Part shown: piece after piece, positions 36,428 to 47,869 of the stretch
How positions within the stretch are numbered: position 1 is the stretch's first letter
How the letters are laid out: the number at the start of each line of letters is the position of its first letter
NCBI GenBank assembly: GCA_001792895.1
Contig: MARA01000033.1
Location: 372,001 to 436,000, forward strand
DNA: 64,000 bases
Origin: Lentinus brumalis
Taxonomy: Eukaryota > Basidiomycota > Agaricomycetes > Polyporales > Polyporaceae
Reading direction: 5' to 3'
The notes under the pieces: model-generated
The model's database searches: none
What the model was told of the DNA's origin: nothing
Seen by the model: only the letters and a program-made list of their open reading frames with translations
Made by a program: the position numbers and the translations under genes

Positions 36428-36500
36428 GAGCGTTTGGGACGCTGAGCACTGTCCTGGGTGGGACGGTGCAGATCGAGCGCACCGACTGCCAATCCCTCCT
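36428..36500 (+). repeat. Module conserved block X, D1 copy
   Basis: ACGCTGAGCACTGTCCTGG followed by GGGACGGTGCAGATCGAG aligns with blocks at 45.0 kb (+), 52.0 kb (+) and 61.1 kb (-). In every copy the same frame reads (M/T)LSxxLxGTVQIE. The block is oriented like the neighbouring F-box gene. Confidence 0.6.
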
Positions 36501-36867
36501 CGTTGCAGATTGTCGGAATGTCGAACTGTCGCGAGGGTTCTGTACTGAAAGACTGGAGGCGACACACCTCATGAATGGTCTCAGGGATAATGCGAAAATC
36601 AGGGCGTAACATACTACATACCTTCCGATCGTATGACATTCCCGACGAAAGAAGCAGCTTGGCACAGAGACTCTACGAGAGTCGCGAGGGCAGCTAGGAG
36701 GGTCGCAAACGGATCGCGCACTTCTCCTGAACAGTGGCGGAGGTAACGTCCATGCATAGACAGCTTGCGAGCCTCTGGACAGCGAGGTGTCGCTGGTCGT
36801 GGAGGTGGAGGAGCAGCGATGTTTGAGCGATGTTCTGGTGAACACGGGCGAGTCCCCACAGATGGGC

Positions 36868-36955
36868 GCTTCCACTTCGTCCTTCCTACCACCACTACCA
36901 ACACCATCGAATACTGCTACCGTGCTCGGGGAACTCAGGAAACCCCATGAATACA
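36868..36955 (+). repeat. F-box 5' leader repeat, copy 2
   Basis: GGGCGCTTCCACTTCGTCC, then CTACCACCACTACCAACACC and GCTCGGGGAACTCAGG. It is collinear with the leader before the other F-box copies and sits just before the ATG of the relic at 37003. Confidence 0.7.
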
Positions 36956-37002
36956 AATCTCCTCCTTGAATCCGCTCACTCTGTCTATCGGCATACTCGG
37001 TA

Positions 37003-37555
37003 TGGCTGCCAAACTTCAAACACCATACACATCTTGCGCGTAGGGTCGCACTCGACAAGTATCTGCGAGTCTATTCCGGCGACAAGAAGCTCACGGAAAA
37101 GAAGCTCTCGCTGTCTCTGGTCTACGCCCCGCCGGCACCTCTCGCGCACACACTCTTCCTCGACATGTCGTACGACCTCCAAGTGATCGCGAGGCGGAGT
37201 CCATGCACGCAGATCCCGATGTCACGGACCTCGTCCTGACTCTCGAGTTGCACGACTCGTTCAGGCGCAACTTTTGGAATGTCCTGTTGACCCTGGTCCC
37301 TCCTGCTCGGCCTGCTTCCCATCGAATGGCGCTACTCCGGCCCGTCTGCGCTCCTCGAACATGATCAAATCATAGGCCTGACAGGGCTTGGGCGAGGACG
37401 TTTCGGAGTGAACAACCTATGTGAGGTGGAAGGCGGAGGGCTATCGGATGCCAAGTGAGTTGACGTTGAGGTACAGCGGGGCACGACTTGCGTTTGAGGT
37501 GCTGGTGATTGCTGGGTTAAAGGGTGTTCGGTGTGTGGTCGTCGGATCTTCCTGA
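37003..37555 (+). pseudogene. F-box gene relic with large internal deletion
   Basis: The start (ATGGCTGCCAAACTTCAAAC) matches the start of the copy at 52999. It then jumps directly into a late part, at nucleotide level resembling the 28.8-kb gene (RRVxLDKxLRVYxGDKKLTE and LFLDM..DLQV), with frameshifts near 37140 and 37190. The end (37430-37555) matches instead the C-terminus of the 58.1-kb gene (VRCVVVGSS). The F-box itself is gone. It is paired head-to-head with DUF6535 D1. Confidence 0.65.
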
Positions 37556-37997
37556 CCTTCGCTCATACACAGACTATGTACTCTTGCATTAAAAAGTCCC
37601 GTTTCTCCGACATTGTATATGTATACAAAGCGTTGTGACTGCAGACCAAGAGTGTTCCGTGAAGGCCGCCGCCGAGCGATGCGAAAGGTAAGTAAAGTGG
37701 CAAGTGTCATACGTATGTATTAGCGCGAGGCGCTGATTACTGTGCTTGTAAAATCGTAAGTACCCCTCTCTCCGACTTCCAGCTAACCTCCGTCCGGAAT
37801 TCCTTGCGAACATACACCACTCGTCGTACGAAGGCAAGTGACCCATCATTCCGCTCAGGATCATACTGATTGCATGCCCGTGTAGTATCGTGTTCAGATC
37901 TACCTGTTGCACGACGTGAGCCAACAAGCGTTTTTATCTCGCGGACGCTAAACCTACCTACTTGGATTCCAGTCAATCGTAGTGTGACATTATCGTC
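37556..37997. other. Spacer upstream of the 38.0-kb F-box gene
   Basis: No gene seen. C/T-rich sequence and a likely start region for the plus-strand gene at 37998. Confidence 0.4.
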
Positions 37998-39382
37998 ATG
38001 GATGCCTCTGCCACGGAGACACCAAAACTCGGGATCCGGTCGCCTCTGTCTCTCCTTCCGCTCGAGCTCGAATACGCCATCCTCGGTTGGCTCCAGGAAG
38101 ACCAGCCTGCAATCGCCTCCTGTTCCCTTGTCTGCCGTCGCTGGCGGCCGATCGGCCAGTCAATTCTATTCCATACGATGAAGTTCCAGAGATCCGGCGA
38201 TACGAAAGTTCATCGTGTTTCGCGATTTCTCCAGTTCGTCCGCGCAAACCTGGACATCGCAGGGTACATCCACGCCCTCCATCTGAATGGTTTTTACAAG
38301 CTGTCGTTCGATACGCTCCGCATCGCTGTGGGGACAATGACACACCTGCACACCCTCAAACTAGCTCTCGTCACGCTTCAGTTCGACCCGGCTGACTCGG
38401 AAAGCTCCCACGTCGCACACCCCAGACCATCACTGAAGAAATTGGTGATCTCTTACTGCGATCCATCTCCCTCGTCCGACAACAATATCGCCAAGCTGCT
38501 TTCCGTCGTCTGCTTGTTCTCGGAAATCGGTCATCTCGCGGTCAAGGGCGACGACTGGGCCACTATCTCGAACATCGACGGCTCCGTAGACCAGGCCCCG
38601 GTGGTGCGGTCCTTGAAGGTATACACTCGTCACGAAACATGCGTCTTTGCTATGCATAGGATGGTACGCGCCTCCGGCTCGCTGCGTGGACGGATATCGT
38701 ATCTTGGCATTTCCGCTGGAACCATCGCCGCAGCGGTCGCACTGGCGGGCCTAGTCCGTGAGGCCGGGCCGCACCTGCGCACGCTCAAGCTTTCGTTGTT
38801 CTATGAGGATTGGGGCGACGTCTCCGTCAGCGGTGAGTGCAGATTGTTGCATCTGGAGTGCCCGGAGTCCAGGTACGAAGTATGCTAGAGCGTGGTCTGA
38901 CAAGTTCTTTTCCAGACGTCTGCCATGCGCTGGACCTCAGTATGTGCACCGCCCTCCAAACTATGCACCTGCACTTCACGGTCTACGGCGAAGAGATCTC
39001 TAGCATCCGCGCGACGGAGCGGGGTTGGCTTCCCTCCTGCTTCCGGGCAAGCGCGGATCTCCTTCGCGCGCACAAACGAGCGTTGCCTGCTCTGCGGACC
39101 GTACGTATCACCATCGACGCCGACCGTTCCGGGCCCTTGGCCCAGGACACTCTGATGCTGGCCGGGGAGGATGCGAGCGCTGCATGGCGGCCGCTGGAGG
39201 GTGCTCTCATGGAGATGAGGACGCTTGCACGAGTGGAGGTCATCGTCCGAGACTTCGGTTCACGGCTTAACGACAAACCGCGCGCCATTGTTCGCAGCCT
39301 CGTGGAAGACGGCCTGTCGAGCTTGCTCGCCTCGCATGCTGGGACAGACGACTTCTTCCGCGTCGAGTGTCGTCATTACTAG
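37998..39382 (+). CDS. F-box protein (second type), two exons, intact
   Basis: Exons 37998-38832 and 38916-39382 join in phase (GTGAGT/CCAG) to 433 residues. The N-terminal F-box reads SPLSLLPLELEYAILGWLQ followed by CSLVCRRWRPIGQSILF. The rest is LRR-like, with LHTLKLALV, PHLRTLKLSLF and CTALQTMHLHFTV. It belongs to the common Agaricomycete F-box family with an SCF adaptor role (established for the family; target unknown). Its sequence is unlike the module F-box genes. Exon 2 has a near-identical paralog at 53926-54345, where it is fused to a different F-box relic. No frameshift. Confidence 0.8.
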
Positions 39383-39841
39383 GGGTGTCTCGGAAGCTGC
39401 GGCCGCGGGGCGGCCTGGGTATGGGCTCTTGCTGAAAAGGATTTCATGCTTCCAGATGCCGTCAGGAAGGTGAGTAGAACTCTTTCTCTGTTTGGAGTCT
39501 ATTGTGACGCAAGCAATACATATGTACAGGACTAGTATATGGACTGCGAAGTGTCACAAGCTTGTACGAGCGACTCAGTACGAGGGGCTTCTGGGACCTT
39601 GTTTGCCATGGGAGAACACGGCGAGTGCACGACGTGTCGTGCTGGAGATATCTTACAAACCGTTGCGGTGTGCGTTCTGTTTGTCTCGGCGGCGGTGGGG
39701 GTTTGACGCAACGCGATAGTGGTTGCGGCTCTCTTCTCGCTAGAGCGCTTATCGAACATATAATAAGAAGGGGAGGCGCCAATTGAACCCTGGTCTCTCC
39801 TTCTCGCCGACCACCAACAACCATTGCAACCATCTTCCGAT
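39383..39841. other. Spacer and 5' UTR of the oxygenase gene
   Basis: It contains AACATATAATAAG near 39756-39768, a plausible TATA element, then C/T-rich leader sequence. No gene. Confidence 0.4.
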
Positions 39842-39892
39842 GTGAGTTCCCTCTCGCTCAGCTCTCATACGGTCACTCAAGGCTTAGCTCAG
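39842..39892 (+). other. Probable 5' UTR intron
   Basis: GTGAGTTCC to TTAGCTCAG, 51 nt, with CACTCAA as possible branch site. It lies between the C/T-rich leader and the ATG at 40003, and its length matches coding introns in the window. Confidence 0.5.
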
Positions 39893-40002
39893 TAGACATC
39901 GCTGTGCTGCTTGTCCCAGTTGAAGGTCGCGACGACGGACTACTTACACTGAGCCCAACCACCCAAACCACATTCACAATTCCCATTACCACATACAGAG
40001 CC

Positions 40003-41783
40003 ATGCCTGAGTCGACAGCGACTTTGCAAAGCACGTCGCACACAAGTGCGGGTCTCAGGCGCAAACATTCTGAGGTCCAACCACCCTCACCGACCCTCGA
40101 ACCCCAAGCTCCCCCGACCAAACGGCACCGTGGACGGACCGGACAGACCTCGGAGACTTCCGAGGATTCTTCTGCTGTGGCTGCTGATGTGAGATCTAAT
40201 GGTGCAGCCACTCTATGCGCACTGTGTTGACGTTGTCTTCTCATAGATCCAGCCTTTCGAGTCTGAAGCGACCGGCGTTCCCGTAACGCAGGAGTTTCCT
40301 CCTGTGGCCTTGAAGCTCATATACGCTATCAAAGAGTCCACAAGCATCCCGTCCATAGGCTATAGCCCCACGCAGCTCGATAAGGAGGCCAAAAACATGA
40401 TGTCTTATGGACCACAGGGCCTCACGAAGGATCAAGTGGATACTGATTTGAAGCTAAGTAAGGCGGAGGCCGCAAGGGAGAAACATAACTCGGTGCGTAC
40501 AAATGTTGTCCTTATGTATACAGCGTAACTCATGTGCCAGCGGCCATGTACAGGCAATCATCGCTAAGCTCTCGGACATCTACGCGCAGCACGTGCATAA
40601 CAAGGCGTCCGGATACCTGGACAAGCCCTTCAAGCTGCAAATCACTCGGCCGACATGCAAGTTCGACGGAGAAATGGTCCCTCCCGCCGGGTTCCACAGG
40701 AAGGATTCTCCGAAGTTTGCGAAGGGGGAGAAGACAGCCATCTCAAAGCGCCTCCGGCAGTGGTACAAGGACGCTGACGTGTCGGGTTACGGCGACGTGC
40801 GGGAGCAAGTCACGAAGGTCGACGAGACTGTTCGCAAGGCTCGCGAGATCCCAGCGACGCAGTTTAGCGTGGAGCCCGAACTCTTGGAGCGCATTGCCAG
40901 GCTCTGGGACCAGCACTTCTACCCTAATCTTGGCATCCGCGTTGAACCCTACAAGATTCACCTCTACGGCCCCGGAGGCCGCTTCGGCGCGCACCGAGAT
41001 ACTCCCCAGAAGGACCTGATCGGGACTTTCCTGCTCGGCCTAGGCGACAGTTCCAGTGGCGGCGGCCTGGTGGTCGACGGCAAGGAGATGCCTGCGCATG
41101 TAGGCCACTGGTGTGCCTTCTATCCGGACGTCCCGCATCGCGTCGACGAAATATGGAACGGCCACAGGGCGGTGGTCGCGTTTAAGATCTTCCGTACCGC
41201 CGGGACTGGCGCGGAGACGGAGATGACTACTCAAGTGCGTCAGGAAGCCACGGAGCTGATGAGCCAGATGCAGGCACCTTTCGGCATCATGCTCGAGCGC
41301 AAGTACTGTTTGGGCACCACGGAGCTCAGCGGGTTCGATGCGCTCCTCCTAAAGTCGGCCCTCACCCTGCCCAACGTCGACGTCAAGCACTTCCCAGTCG
41401 TACTCAGAACGTATTCGTCGTTCGGATCCCACGACGAATATGATTGCACCAAAGATTTCGAAATGTCCTGCAACACGGCCGTTGTCCCGTTCACTCGGGG
41501 TCATATCGAAAAGCTCTTCGAGGTCGACGGTAGAGGCATGCCCAGCCACACCGAGTGTGGGTGCCCGTGGTTGGAAGGGGTAAAGAAAGTACCCTTCTTT
41601 TCCCTAGAGCTTCCTCGCTCCCTGCACACCTGTTCTAAGGAGCAAGAGGAAACGTGCAACTACACCGGGAACGAGGCCCAGGCCTGGAGAGAAGACAGTG
41701 TATACTTGTCGTATGCCCTCCTTGTGCTACGGAAGGCGGACTCAGATGCTAAGGATCGCTCGAACGGTACTGGAGGGAAGTAG
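40003..41783 (+). CDS. 2-oxoglutarate/Fe(II)-dependent oxygenase (prolyl-hydroxylase-like fold)
   Basis: Exons 40003-40188, 40247-40492 and 40554-41783 give 553 residues in phase. The N-terminal 60 residues are Ser/Thr/Pro-rich with a basic KRHRGR patch that could be a nuclear signal. The catalytic region has YKIHLYGPGGRF, then AHRDTP (His-x-Asp iron ligands), GTFLLGLGDSSSGGGLVV, and the distal His with the 2OG-binding basic residue in FYPDVPHRV and GHRAVVAFKI. The C-terminal third has Cys/His residues (HTECGCPW and HTCSKEQEETCNY) and may be a separate module. It would hydroxylate a protein or nucleic-acid substrate using 2OG and O2; the substrate is unknown. The gene appears intact. Confidence 0.8.
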
Positions 41784-42048
41784 AAGTTATGTAATGCGGA
41801 TAGCGTAGACAGAGGGTGTACTATAGCTATGTACGTACCTTTCCTGTCTCATCACTCAGTACTCCGTAATCGATAGCATTTGTCACGGTAAACATCTGGC
41901 GAGACAAGGCCAAATCCTCCCGGAGGGTAAGTACCAGATGAAAAGCCTGGTTAACGTGAAGATCGTGTGAAGTCTGTGTCTGATGGGGTCTGTCTACCAC
42001 TCGAATCAACGTGCTGTCACAAAGAATGAGGTCGCAGCGATAGCCTAC

Positions 42049-44576
42049 TCATAGGGAACACTGACCAACAACTGCCTTCAGCTCTGCCAACTGAGAGTCT
42101 ATGCGGTCCAGCCCCGAGGACCACACAAACCCTATACTGGCATCTACACGGTCTGGATATGCGCGCTGTACGGCGGACCATGCGAGCTCAATGGTAGAGA
42201 CAAGCTCTCCGGATACCAGCGCACGACCACTTGGCATTGAGCACAACGTTATAAGCGGCTTGATGATCATCTTGATGCAGTACGATGCAATATGGGGGAA
42301 CGCGAGGATCGCCGCAGCATCTGTAGACTTTGTGACACAGCCCTTGTGCAGCCCGGTCCACTGCAGACCACGCAACCAATCATCTACGCGGGTGAGCTCT
42401 TGCTGACCCCATGCAAGGATTGCATCAGTCTGCAATGACGTGAGCCGCGATTGGCCGGATATCGTCGCACGCAGGATGTGCAGAAGCACGGAGATCGCCT
42501 TCGTTGTATCTCTGTACGACACCCACCCCTGAGACGGGTTCCACGCAGCCATGATTGCCTCGTACATGGCTTTAGCTGATGATCCAGATGTAAGTCAGTT
42601 GTGCCCGCAAACATATCACATAGATACGCACCGTGAGCTAGGGTATCGTACGTGTGGCGAGCTCCTTGCTTGTCGTACATCGACTTGAGAGTCTTGCGTG
42701 CAAGGCCGAATGCAAGGCGGTAGTCACGGTCCTCCACAGCGTATTGACAAAGGGTTTTGCACGCGAGCTCCGCCAACTTCTCGGATGACTCGTTGCCGAT
42801 GAAATAGTGACGGAAGACGATTTTCGCATCGTTGAGCCACCAGTCGGCACCCCTGTCGGAACGTGCAAGCATATATCGGATACCATATGTTGCGCATAAA
42901 GGTAACGTGTTCCCGTCCTCCAACAGGAGGCGATCCGGAAGATGCCAGTGTCCCCATTCCGCCTCCATGAAGTCGAGTATGTCTCGGAAGCATTGAGGAA
43001 CTTGCTCGGGGGGCAAGTCGGAGAAGATGACCGGCATAGAGGCCAGAAACTTCTTATCCGCGGTGGTGGAGTACGCGGTCGTGACAATGGCACGATTGAG
43101 ATCGCCATGATACAGATAGATCTCGTTCTGGTCCCGGCCACGCCATGTAGGCATATTATCGTAGGCATGGTATGCAAATACAGCCAGTCGCTCAATCTGG
43201 GCACGATAGTGGATCATCGTTGCCCAGTCCAACCACATTGAGCACCGGTAGATCACCTTGCAGGCGGCACGAATCACCCGCATCACCTCGTTCCTGGTGA
43301 CTCTGAGCATGGCGTAGATGGCGAAAGATGCCGCCGACCGGTAAGAGCAGTCGCTCTTGAAAACCGGTAGGAGGGTAAAGCCGATGACAAAGGTGAAGAC
43401 GAGAGCGACTAAGACCGACGTGATGGCAGCCACGATATGATGCAGTGTCCAAAGGAGAACCAGAAGCCCCGCGAGGAAGAGCACGGAAGCGAGCTGTAGC
43501 AGTATGGGGAGAACGACGACTACCGTCCCGACGTGCCACTTCAGCAGCCCATTATAACGGTACTGCCGCAGTCGCGCGCTCTCGGGGTGGTTCCTCCAAT
43601 CATCGCTTCGTAGATCCACTGCTTGACGAAGAGGGCCAGTAACGCTGCGGCGAAACTGAACACCAGGCTGGAGAACCACAACGAATTCAGCCAGACGGCG
43701 GACGCGGGGGGTTGGAATGACGCCGGAGCAAGGTCGACAGGCCTAGGGATATGGGTGGCGTTCAGGAAGGGAGGAGTCAAGGTGTAACCATTGAGTTGTG
43801 CGGATATCTGCTTCAGTACCGCGAGCGTTGGATCTGACGGCTCCGGCTGGAGCAGATGGTAAGACTCTACGTTGAATGCGGTAAGCACAGCCGAAGAAAC
43901 ACCGGCCTGTAGTTCCATGAGTCGGGACTCGGGGTTGGTCTTCAAGTCAGATGGCACTCACATAGATGAGCAGAGAGTCCATTTCCTCCTTCCATCGACC
44001 GAGGAGCTGGTCATAAAACGTCTTCACAGCTTCTACAGCCTCCGACCAAACCTTCTGCTTCTGTTCGGCAGTGAACTCCTTTGAGAGTTCCTCATGAATA
44101 GTCTGGAAATCAATATAAGTTGGAGTTGTTACTACTTGCAGATCGCGGACGGCGGGGTGGGCATCCGTCTACCCACCGCCTCTCAGAACCAACGTCCAAT
44201 GCAGAGACGACGTCGACCATAACAGCGTGTTCCGGCGCGGTCGGCACAGTCCCTTCGGGACTCGATGTCGACAAGGCGTTTGAGATAGGACTCGGAGAGC
44301 GCGTATGATTGTTTGGGGGCTCCGCAGGAAACAAGAGGACAACAAGCGGGACTAGGATTCATACTCACCTCGGGACTGGGAAAGCTCCACGTCGTGAAGT
44401 CGGGTTTGATATCCGTATCGTCCTTTTCATCCGGGCACTGGTCATGCGTCGTCAACAGAAGTCTGCAGCACGCGGAGACTACTCACAATATGGGCAATGT
44501 CGGTTCTCATGTTGCCGTCTCCAACCTCCCCATTTATATCAGTATTGAGACTCGTATATGCATCAGATGGAGCCAT
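42049..44576 (-). pseudogene. DUF6535 membrane protein, copy D2, one-base frameshift
   Basis: Exons: 44487-44576, 44369-44437, 43962-44102, 42632-43906 and 42049-42575. The total is 2102 nt, one short of a multiple of three. The break is near 43589, where paralogs read GGAACCTCCCGTGAG and this copy lacks one base within an ACCCC run. The frame before it ends at the second hydrophobic segment; the frame after it encodes the last two segments and the whole C-terminal region (PTWRGRDQNEIY and TTAYSTTADKK). Exon 2 uses an upstream ACCAG acceptor adding two codons. Apart from the single indel no stop is seen, so recent inactivation or a sequencing error is likely. It is head-to-head with the F-box pseudogene at 46.0 kb. 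Confidence 0.8.
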
Positions 44577-45008
44577 GGTGCCGTCTGTCGAATGCGGATG
44601 TCTTGCGGCTGCCAAAGTTGCAGTCGAGCTGGTCGATGCGAAGAAGGCCGATCATGTTCGAGTTGTAACCCATATATACATATGTATGTGCGTTCTGCGA
44701 GGCAGTACTAATCCTGTGCCACTGCCGTGAGCGCACCGCGCGTGAGAGAGATGTTTTCGGAATTACGAACTTCGCAGACCCTACTACCTGAGCCGGAAAG
44801 ACGCTTCTGCAGTTCGATGTGTTCGCCGATGCTCGTCTGCTACCCTTATCATTCCCAGCTGTGATCGTCTCCTCACGGTCGAATCCTCGTTATCAGCGTG
44901 AGGGCAGCAAGGAAAGAGAACCTTTCTCCAGGTAAGGAGGAAAAGGGACGCACGCCATAGAGGATTCTTCGCACTCGGGACGAGGCTATGCAAGCGCGTG
45001 CGGCGCCG
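44577..45008. other. Module D2 spacer
   Basis: No gene. Sequence around 44800-45000 resembles the D4 spacer (61.2-61.4 kb, inverted), including CGTCTGCTACCCTTAT and GGTCGAATCCTC. Confidence 0.4.
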
Positions 45009-45180
45009 AGCTCTACCCTGTGTGGCACGGCGCAGATCGACGATATTGACGACGTTCTTTCTTGTGCCAGAATAAGGGCTTGCATCCAGTTGATCTTGAC
45101 GCGTAGACTTGTACACATTGGCGGACACGAACGAAGTCAGAGCCGGAATCCGGGCAAGCAGACAGAAGCTGCAAGACCAC
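45009..45180 (+). repeat. Module conserved block X, D2 copy
   Basis: GCGCCGAGCTCTACCCTGTG and GGCACGGCGCAGATCGAC, then CACATTGGCGGACACGAACG and CAGACAGAAGCTG. It is collinear with the copies at 52.02-52.2 kb and (minus) 60.96-61.11 kb. Confidence 0.6.
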
Positions 45181-45834
45181 CCTGAAGAGGATCAGCCGCA
45201 CGATTCACGATGGTGCGAAGGGCACAGCTCGACAGGGCAAACTGCAGCGACAGTTGTGGGAAGGCGACAGAACACATGGGTGACGTTAGGAGGGTTCATG
45301 TGGTTTATGAGCTCGAAGGACGTAATACATACCTTCCGAAGCAATGTCATTCCGCATGAGAGAAGCAGCCTCCACGTCGCACGAGTCCTTCGTGCGACTC
45401 TGCTTGGCGCATCAGGCGAGAGTCGAGACAACCTTGTAGGCTTCGCCGAATAGAGCTGGGTAGACAGGTCCGCCCAGGAGTGCAAGAGGGACGAGCAAGA
45501 GTCGTCCGTGGAGCTTCAAGTATTTAATTTTACGATGCTGCAGCATAACCATCATCAGTATAGAGACTCTCGCAGAGGCCCAGGAGTGTACCCACGAGAA
45601 AGAGACGGGCTAGGAGCCTGCTTGTGAGGCGGGAGACAACCTCTTGCGGGCAAGTGTCGAGCAAGCTATCTTGAGTCGATCCGAGTGCGAGAGGATCGCG
45701 AGCGGGACCGGAACGTGTCCCCTGAACGATGTCAAGACCAAGTTTGACAAAGAGAAGTGGCGGAAGGTGAGGAGAGTGAGTCGGTCGTGGAGGTTCTGGT
45801 GCAGGTCCGAGTCGATGTCGACCGCGAGTCCGCC
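45181..45834. other. Module D2 spacer, F-box-proximal part
   Basis: Minus-strand pieces near 45500-45330 (RLLLVPLALLG and DSCDVEAASLM) resemble pieces near 52540-52380. They may be relics of a short gene, but no intact frame exists in either copy. Confidence 0.35.
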
Positions 45835-45950
45835 ACAACGAGGCGCTTGCACTTCTTCCTCCTACCACCAGCTACCACCACAGACCACCACCACCTCCTC
45901 CTCCGAATACCTCTATATTGTACTCGGCGAGACAAACACTTCGTCTACCG
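45835..45950 (+). repeat. F-box 5' leader repeat, copy 3
   Basis: GAGGCGCTTGCACTTCTTCC, CTACCACCAGCTACCACC, then GAATACCTCTATATTGTACT and CGGCGAGACAA. It stands 40-150 nt before the ATG at 45988. Confidence 0.75.
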
Positions 45951-45987
45951 TGTGCTCTCTCACCCTCCGACTATCTGATTCACCGGA

Positions 45988-47579
45988 ATGACTGCCGGAC
46001 TTCAAGCAGCCTGTGATGGAAGAAACATCCTCAACATCAGCGACCTCCCAACGGAGCTCCTCATCAACATACTCTCGCGAGTCTCCTCGGACACTCCTGG
46101 GCAGATGGTTGAACTTGGGACTGTCTGTCGCGCCTGGTACGCCGTCAAAAACTACTCATCGGCCTTCTGGGCGAAGGTCGTCTCCAGCAAATGGCTTTTC
46201 TCCTCCCTGTCCGTCATCTCCTCCGATGCTCTCCGCACACGCTTCCTTGAAACCTACGCCAGTGCACTGAAGAAGTCGCTGCCATTCTACTTCGCCGTCT
46301 CCCTCGATATCTCGCAGTTCGTCGAGGGCGCCTCAAAGAGCAGTTTGCTATGGACGCTCGCCCCGCACTCGGAACGCCTGGGTTCTCTCTCGCTCGTCAT
46401 ACCCTCCGAATGCGACCTGCAACAGCTCTACGACTTCGAGCCTGAATCTTCGCGCCCTGGAAGAGCTCTCTTCGGCCACACCGCCGCCGACATTCTTGAA
46501 TGCCACGGACCCAGTCATGGTACTCAGTATTACTTCCCGTCCCGGAGGACTTACAGTACAGGCAGCTCCCCTCGTCTGCTCTCCCGCGCCTCCACACTCT
46601 GCGCGTCACTGGCTTCCTCTTCGGCCCCTGGCTCGCCCGCCCAACCCTCAAGCACTTGTACCTCGTTGCGACCGACGCCGCAGCGCGCATCAATGACCGC
46701 GTGCGTACAGGCGGCCTGCTCGTGGGCGGCCTGCAGGGTTGCCTGGCTCTCGAGACCCTGGAGGTGGACAAGATGCTCCCCGTCTGGTCGATGTCGTACG
46801 AGGTGCCCGTCATGGACGCGTGGCCGCACTCGCACGCCCTGCAGAAGCTCCGCAGTTGCACCGTTCGCGACGAACCCGAGTTGGCCATCAAGTTCGCAAA
46901 TGCCTTTACAACGCACCGTTGCCTACTAGTGCAACGCTCGACGTGACGCTCGTCCCGCCCCAGAGCCATACGGCGTCAGCAGGGGCCGGCGTGTCCTTGC
47001 CGCATACACTCCTGAACGACCAGGAAATCTCGTTCTTCACGGAGCATTTCTGCGCCCTCGCCTTCCGCCGCGGCGATGGGAATCTGGAGCCAATCCGCAT
47101 GGAGCTGGACACGGCGCTGCGGGTGTACTCGGGCAACATGAAGCGGCTCGAGCTCAAGTTCACGCCCGAGCTCCTCGCGCAATTCAGGAAGGCAGTTCTT
47201 CCGGTTCTTTGGACACGCGCGGAGGCTGGAGGCCCGTGCGCGCGGCGCGCTCGCCCTGTTTCGGTTTCTGAGCGGCAAGCCGGAGGGCTGGAGTGCGGAT
47301 CAGCGTCTCAGCTTCCTGGTCGCGCCGTGTTCACTCTCTGCTGAGGAGTTCGTGGAGGCGTTCACCCTCGTGGGTGTGGACTTTCGGACGCAGGAATCGG
47401 ACTAGGGGGAGATCGCGCGGATGGTTGTGGATGCGCTTGTGAGGCGGAAGGCAAAGGGGTGACAGGTGCCGAGGGAGGTGACTTTGAGATATCGTGGGGC
47501 GCGGCGGCCCGGGTTTGAGGAGCGTGTAAGCGATGGACTTGAGAGCGTCGTTCGGTGTGTTGTCATTGACTCGTCGTGA
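45988..47579 (+). pseudogene. Module F-box gene, frameshifted and partly deleted
   Basis: It is collinear with the intact gene at 58.1-59.8 kb. The F-box is preserved: LNISDLPTELLINILSRVS followed by VELGTVCRAWYAVKNYSSAF. Breaks: a 2-base loss near 46435 (after LQQLYDF), a 1-base loss near 46890 (after ELAIKFA), an internal deletion near 47190 between LLAQFRK and the stretch before GHARRLEVRA, and stops at about 47403 (ESD then TAG) and 47460 (KG then TGA). The C-terminus TLRYRGARRPGFEERV still reads. It would have been about 575 residues, an SCF adaptor of LRR type. The extent of damage excludes sequencing error as the sole cause. Confidence 0.8.
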
Positions 47580-47869
47580 GCTCCGCATCTCTGAGAATAG
47601 ACAAACTTTCGAACCTGCCCGAGACGTTCGCAGCCGCCTCCTTCCCGCTTGAAGTTCGACTTGGTAGATGTGTTTCGTTATGATCACTTACCCAACATAT
47701 GTGTCATCTTCCGGTATCCAGTTGTCTTTGCACCAAGCTCGGAAGGTCAGTCCGGATGATTGATGTACTCGTACGTCTGCTTCAGGTAACACACTGTTCA
47801 AGTCGCCTATGTACATGGGCGCGTCCTGCCTTGTTCAAAAGCGCAGAACGTCGGGAGAAGGACCGTCGT

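Noticed and set aside
35596..37058. Overlapping minus-strand frames of 268-347 codons
   Set aside because: They lie in different frames over a spacer. The homologous D3 spacer does not keep them open, and they contain a tandem DNA repeat.
39775..39820. tRNA-like B box (GGTTCAATT on the minus strand)
   Set aside because: No matching A box, acceptor stem or anticodon arm at the required spacing.
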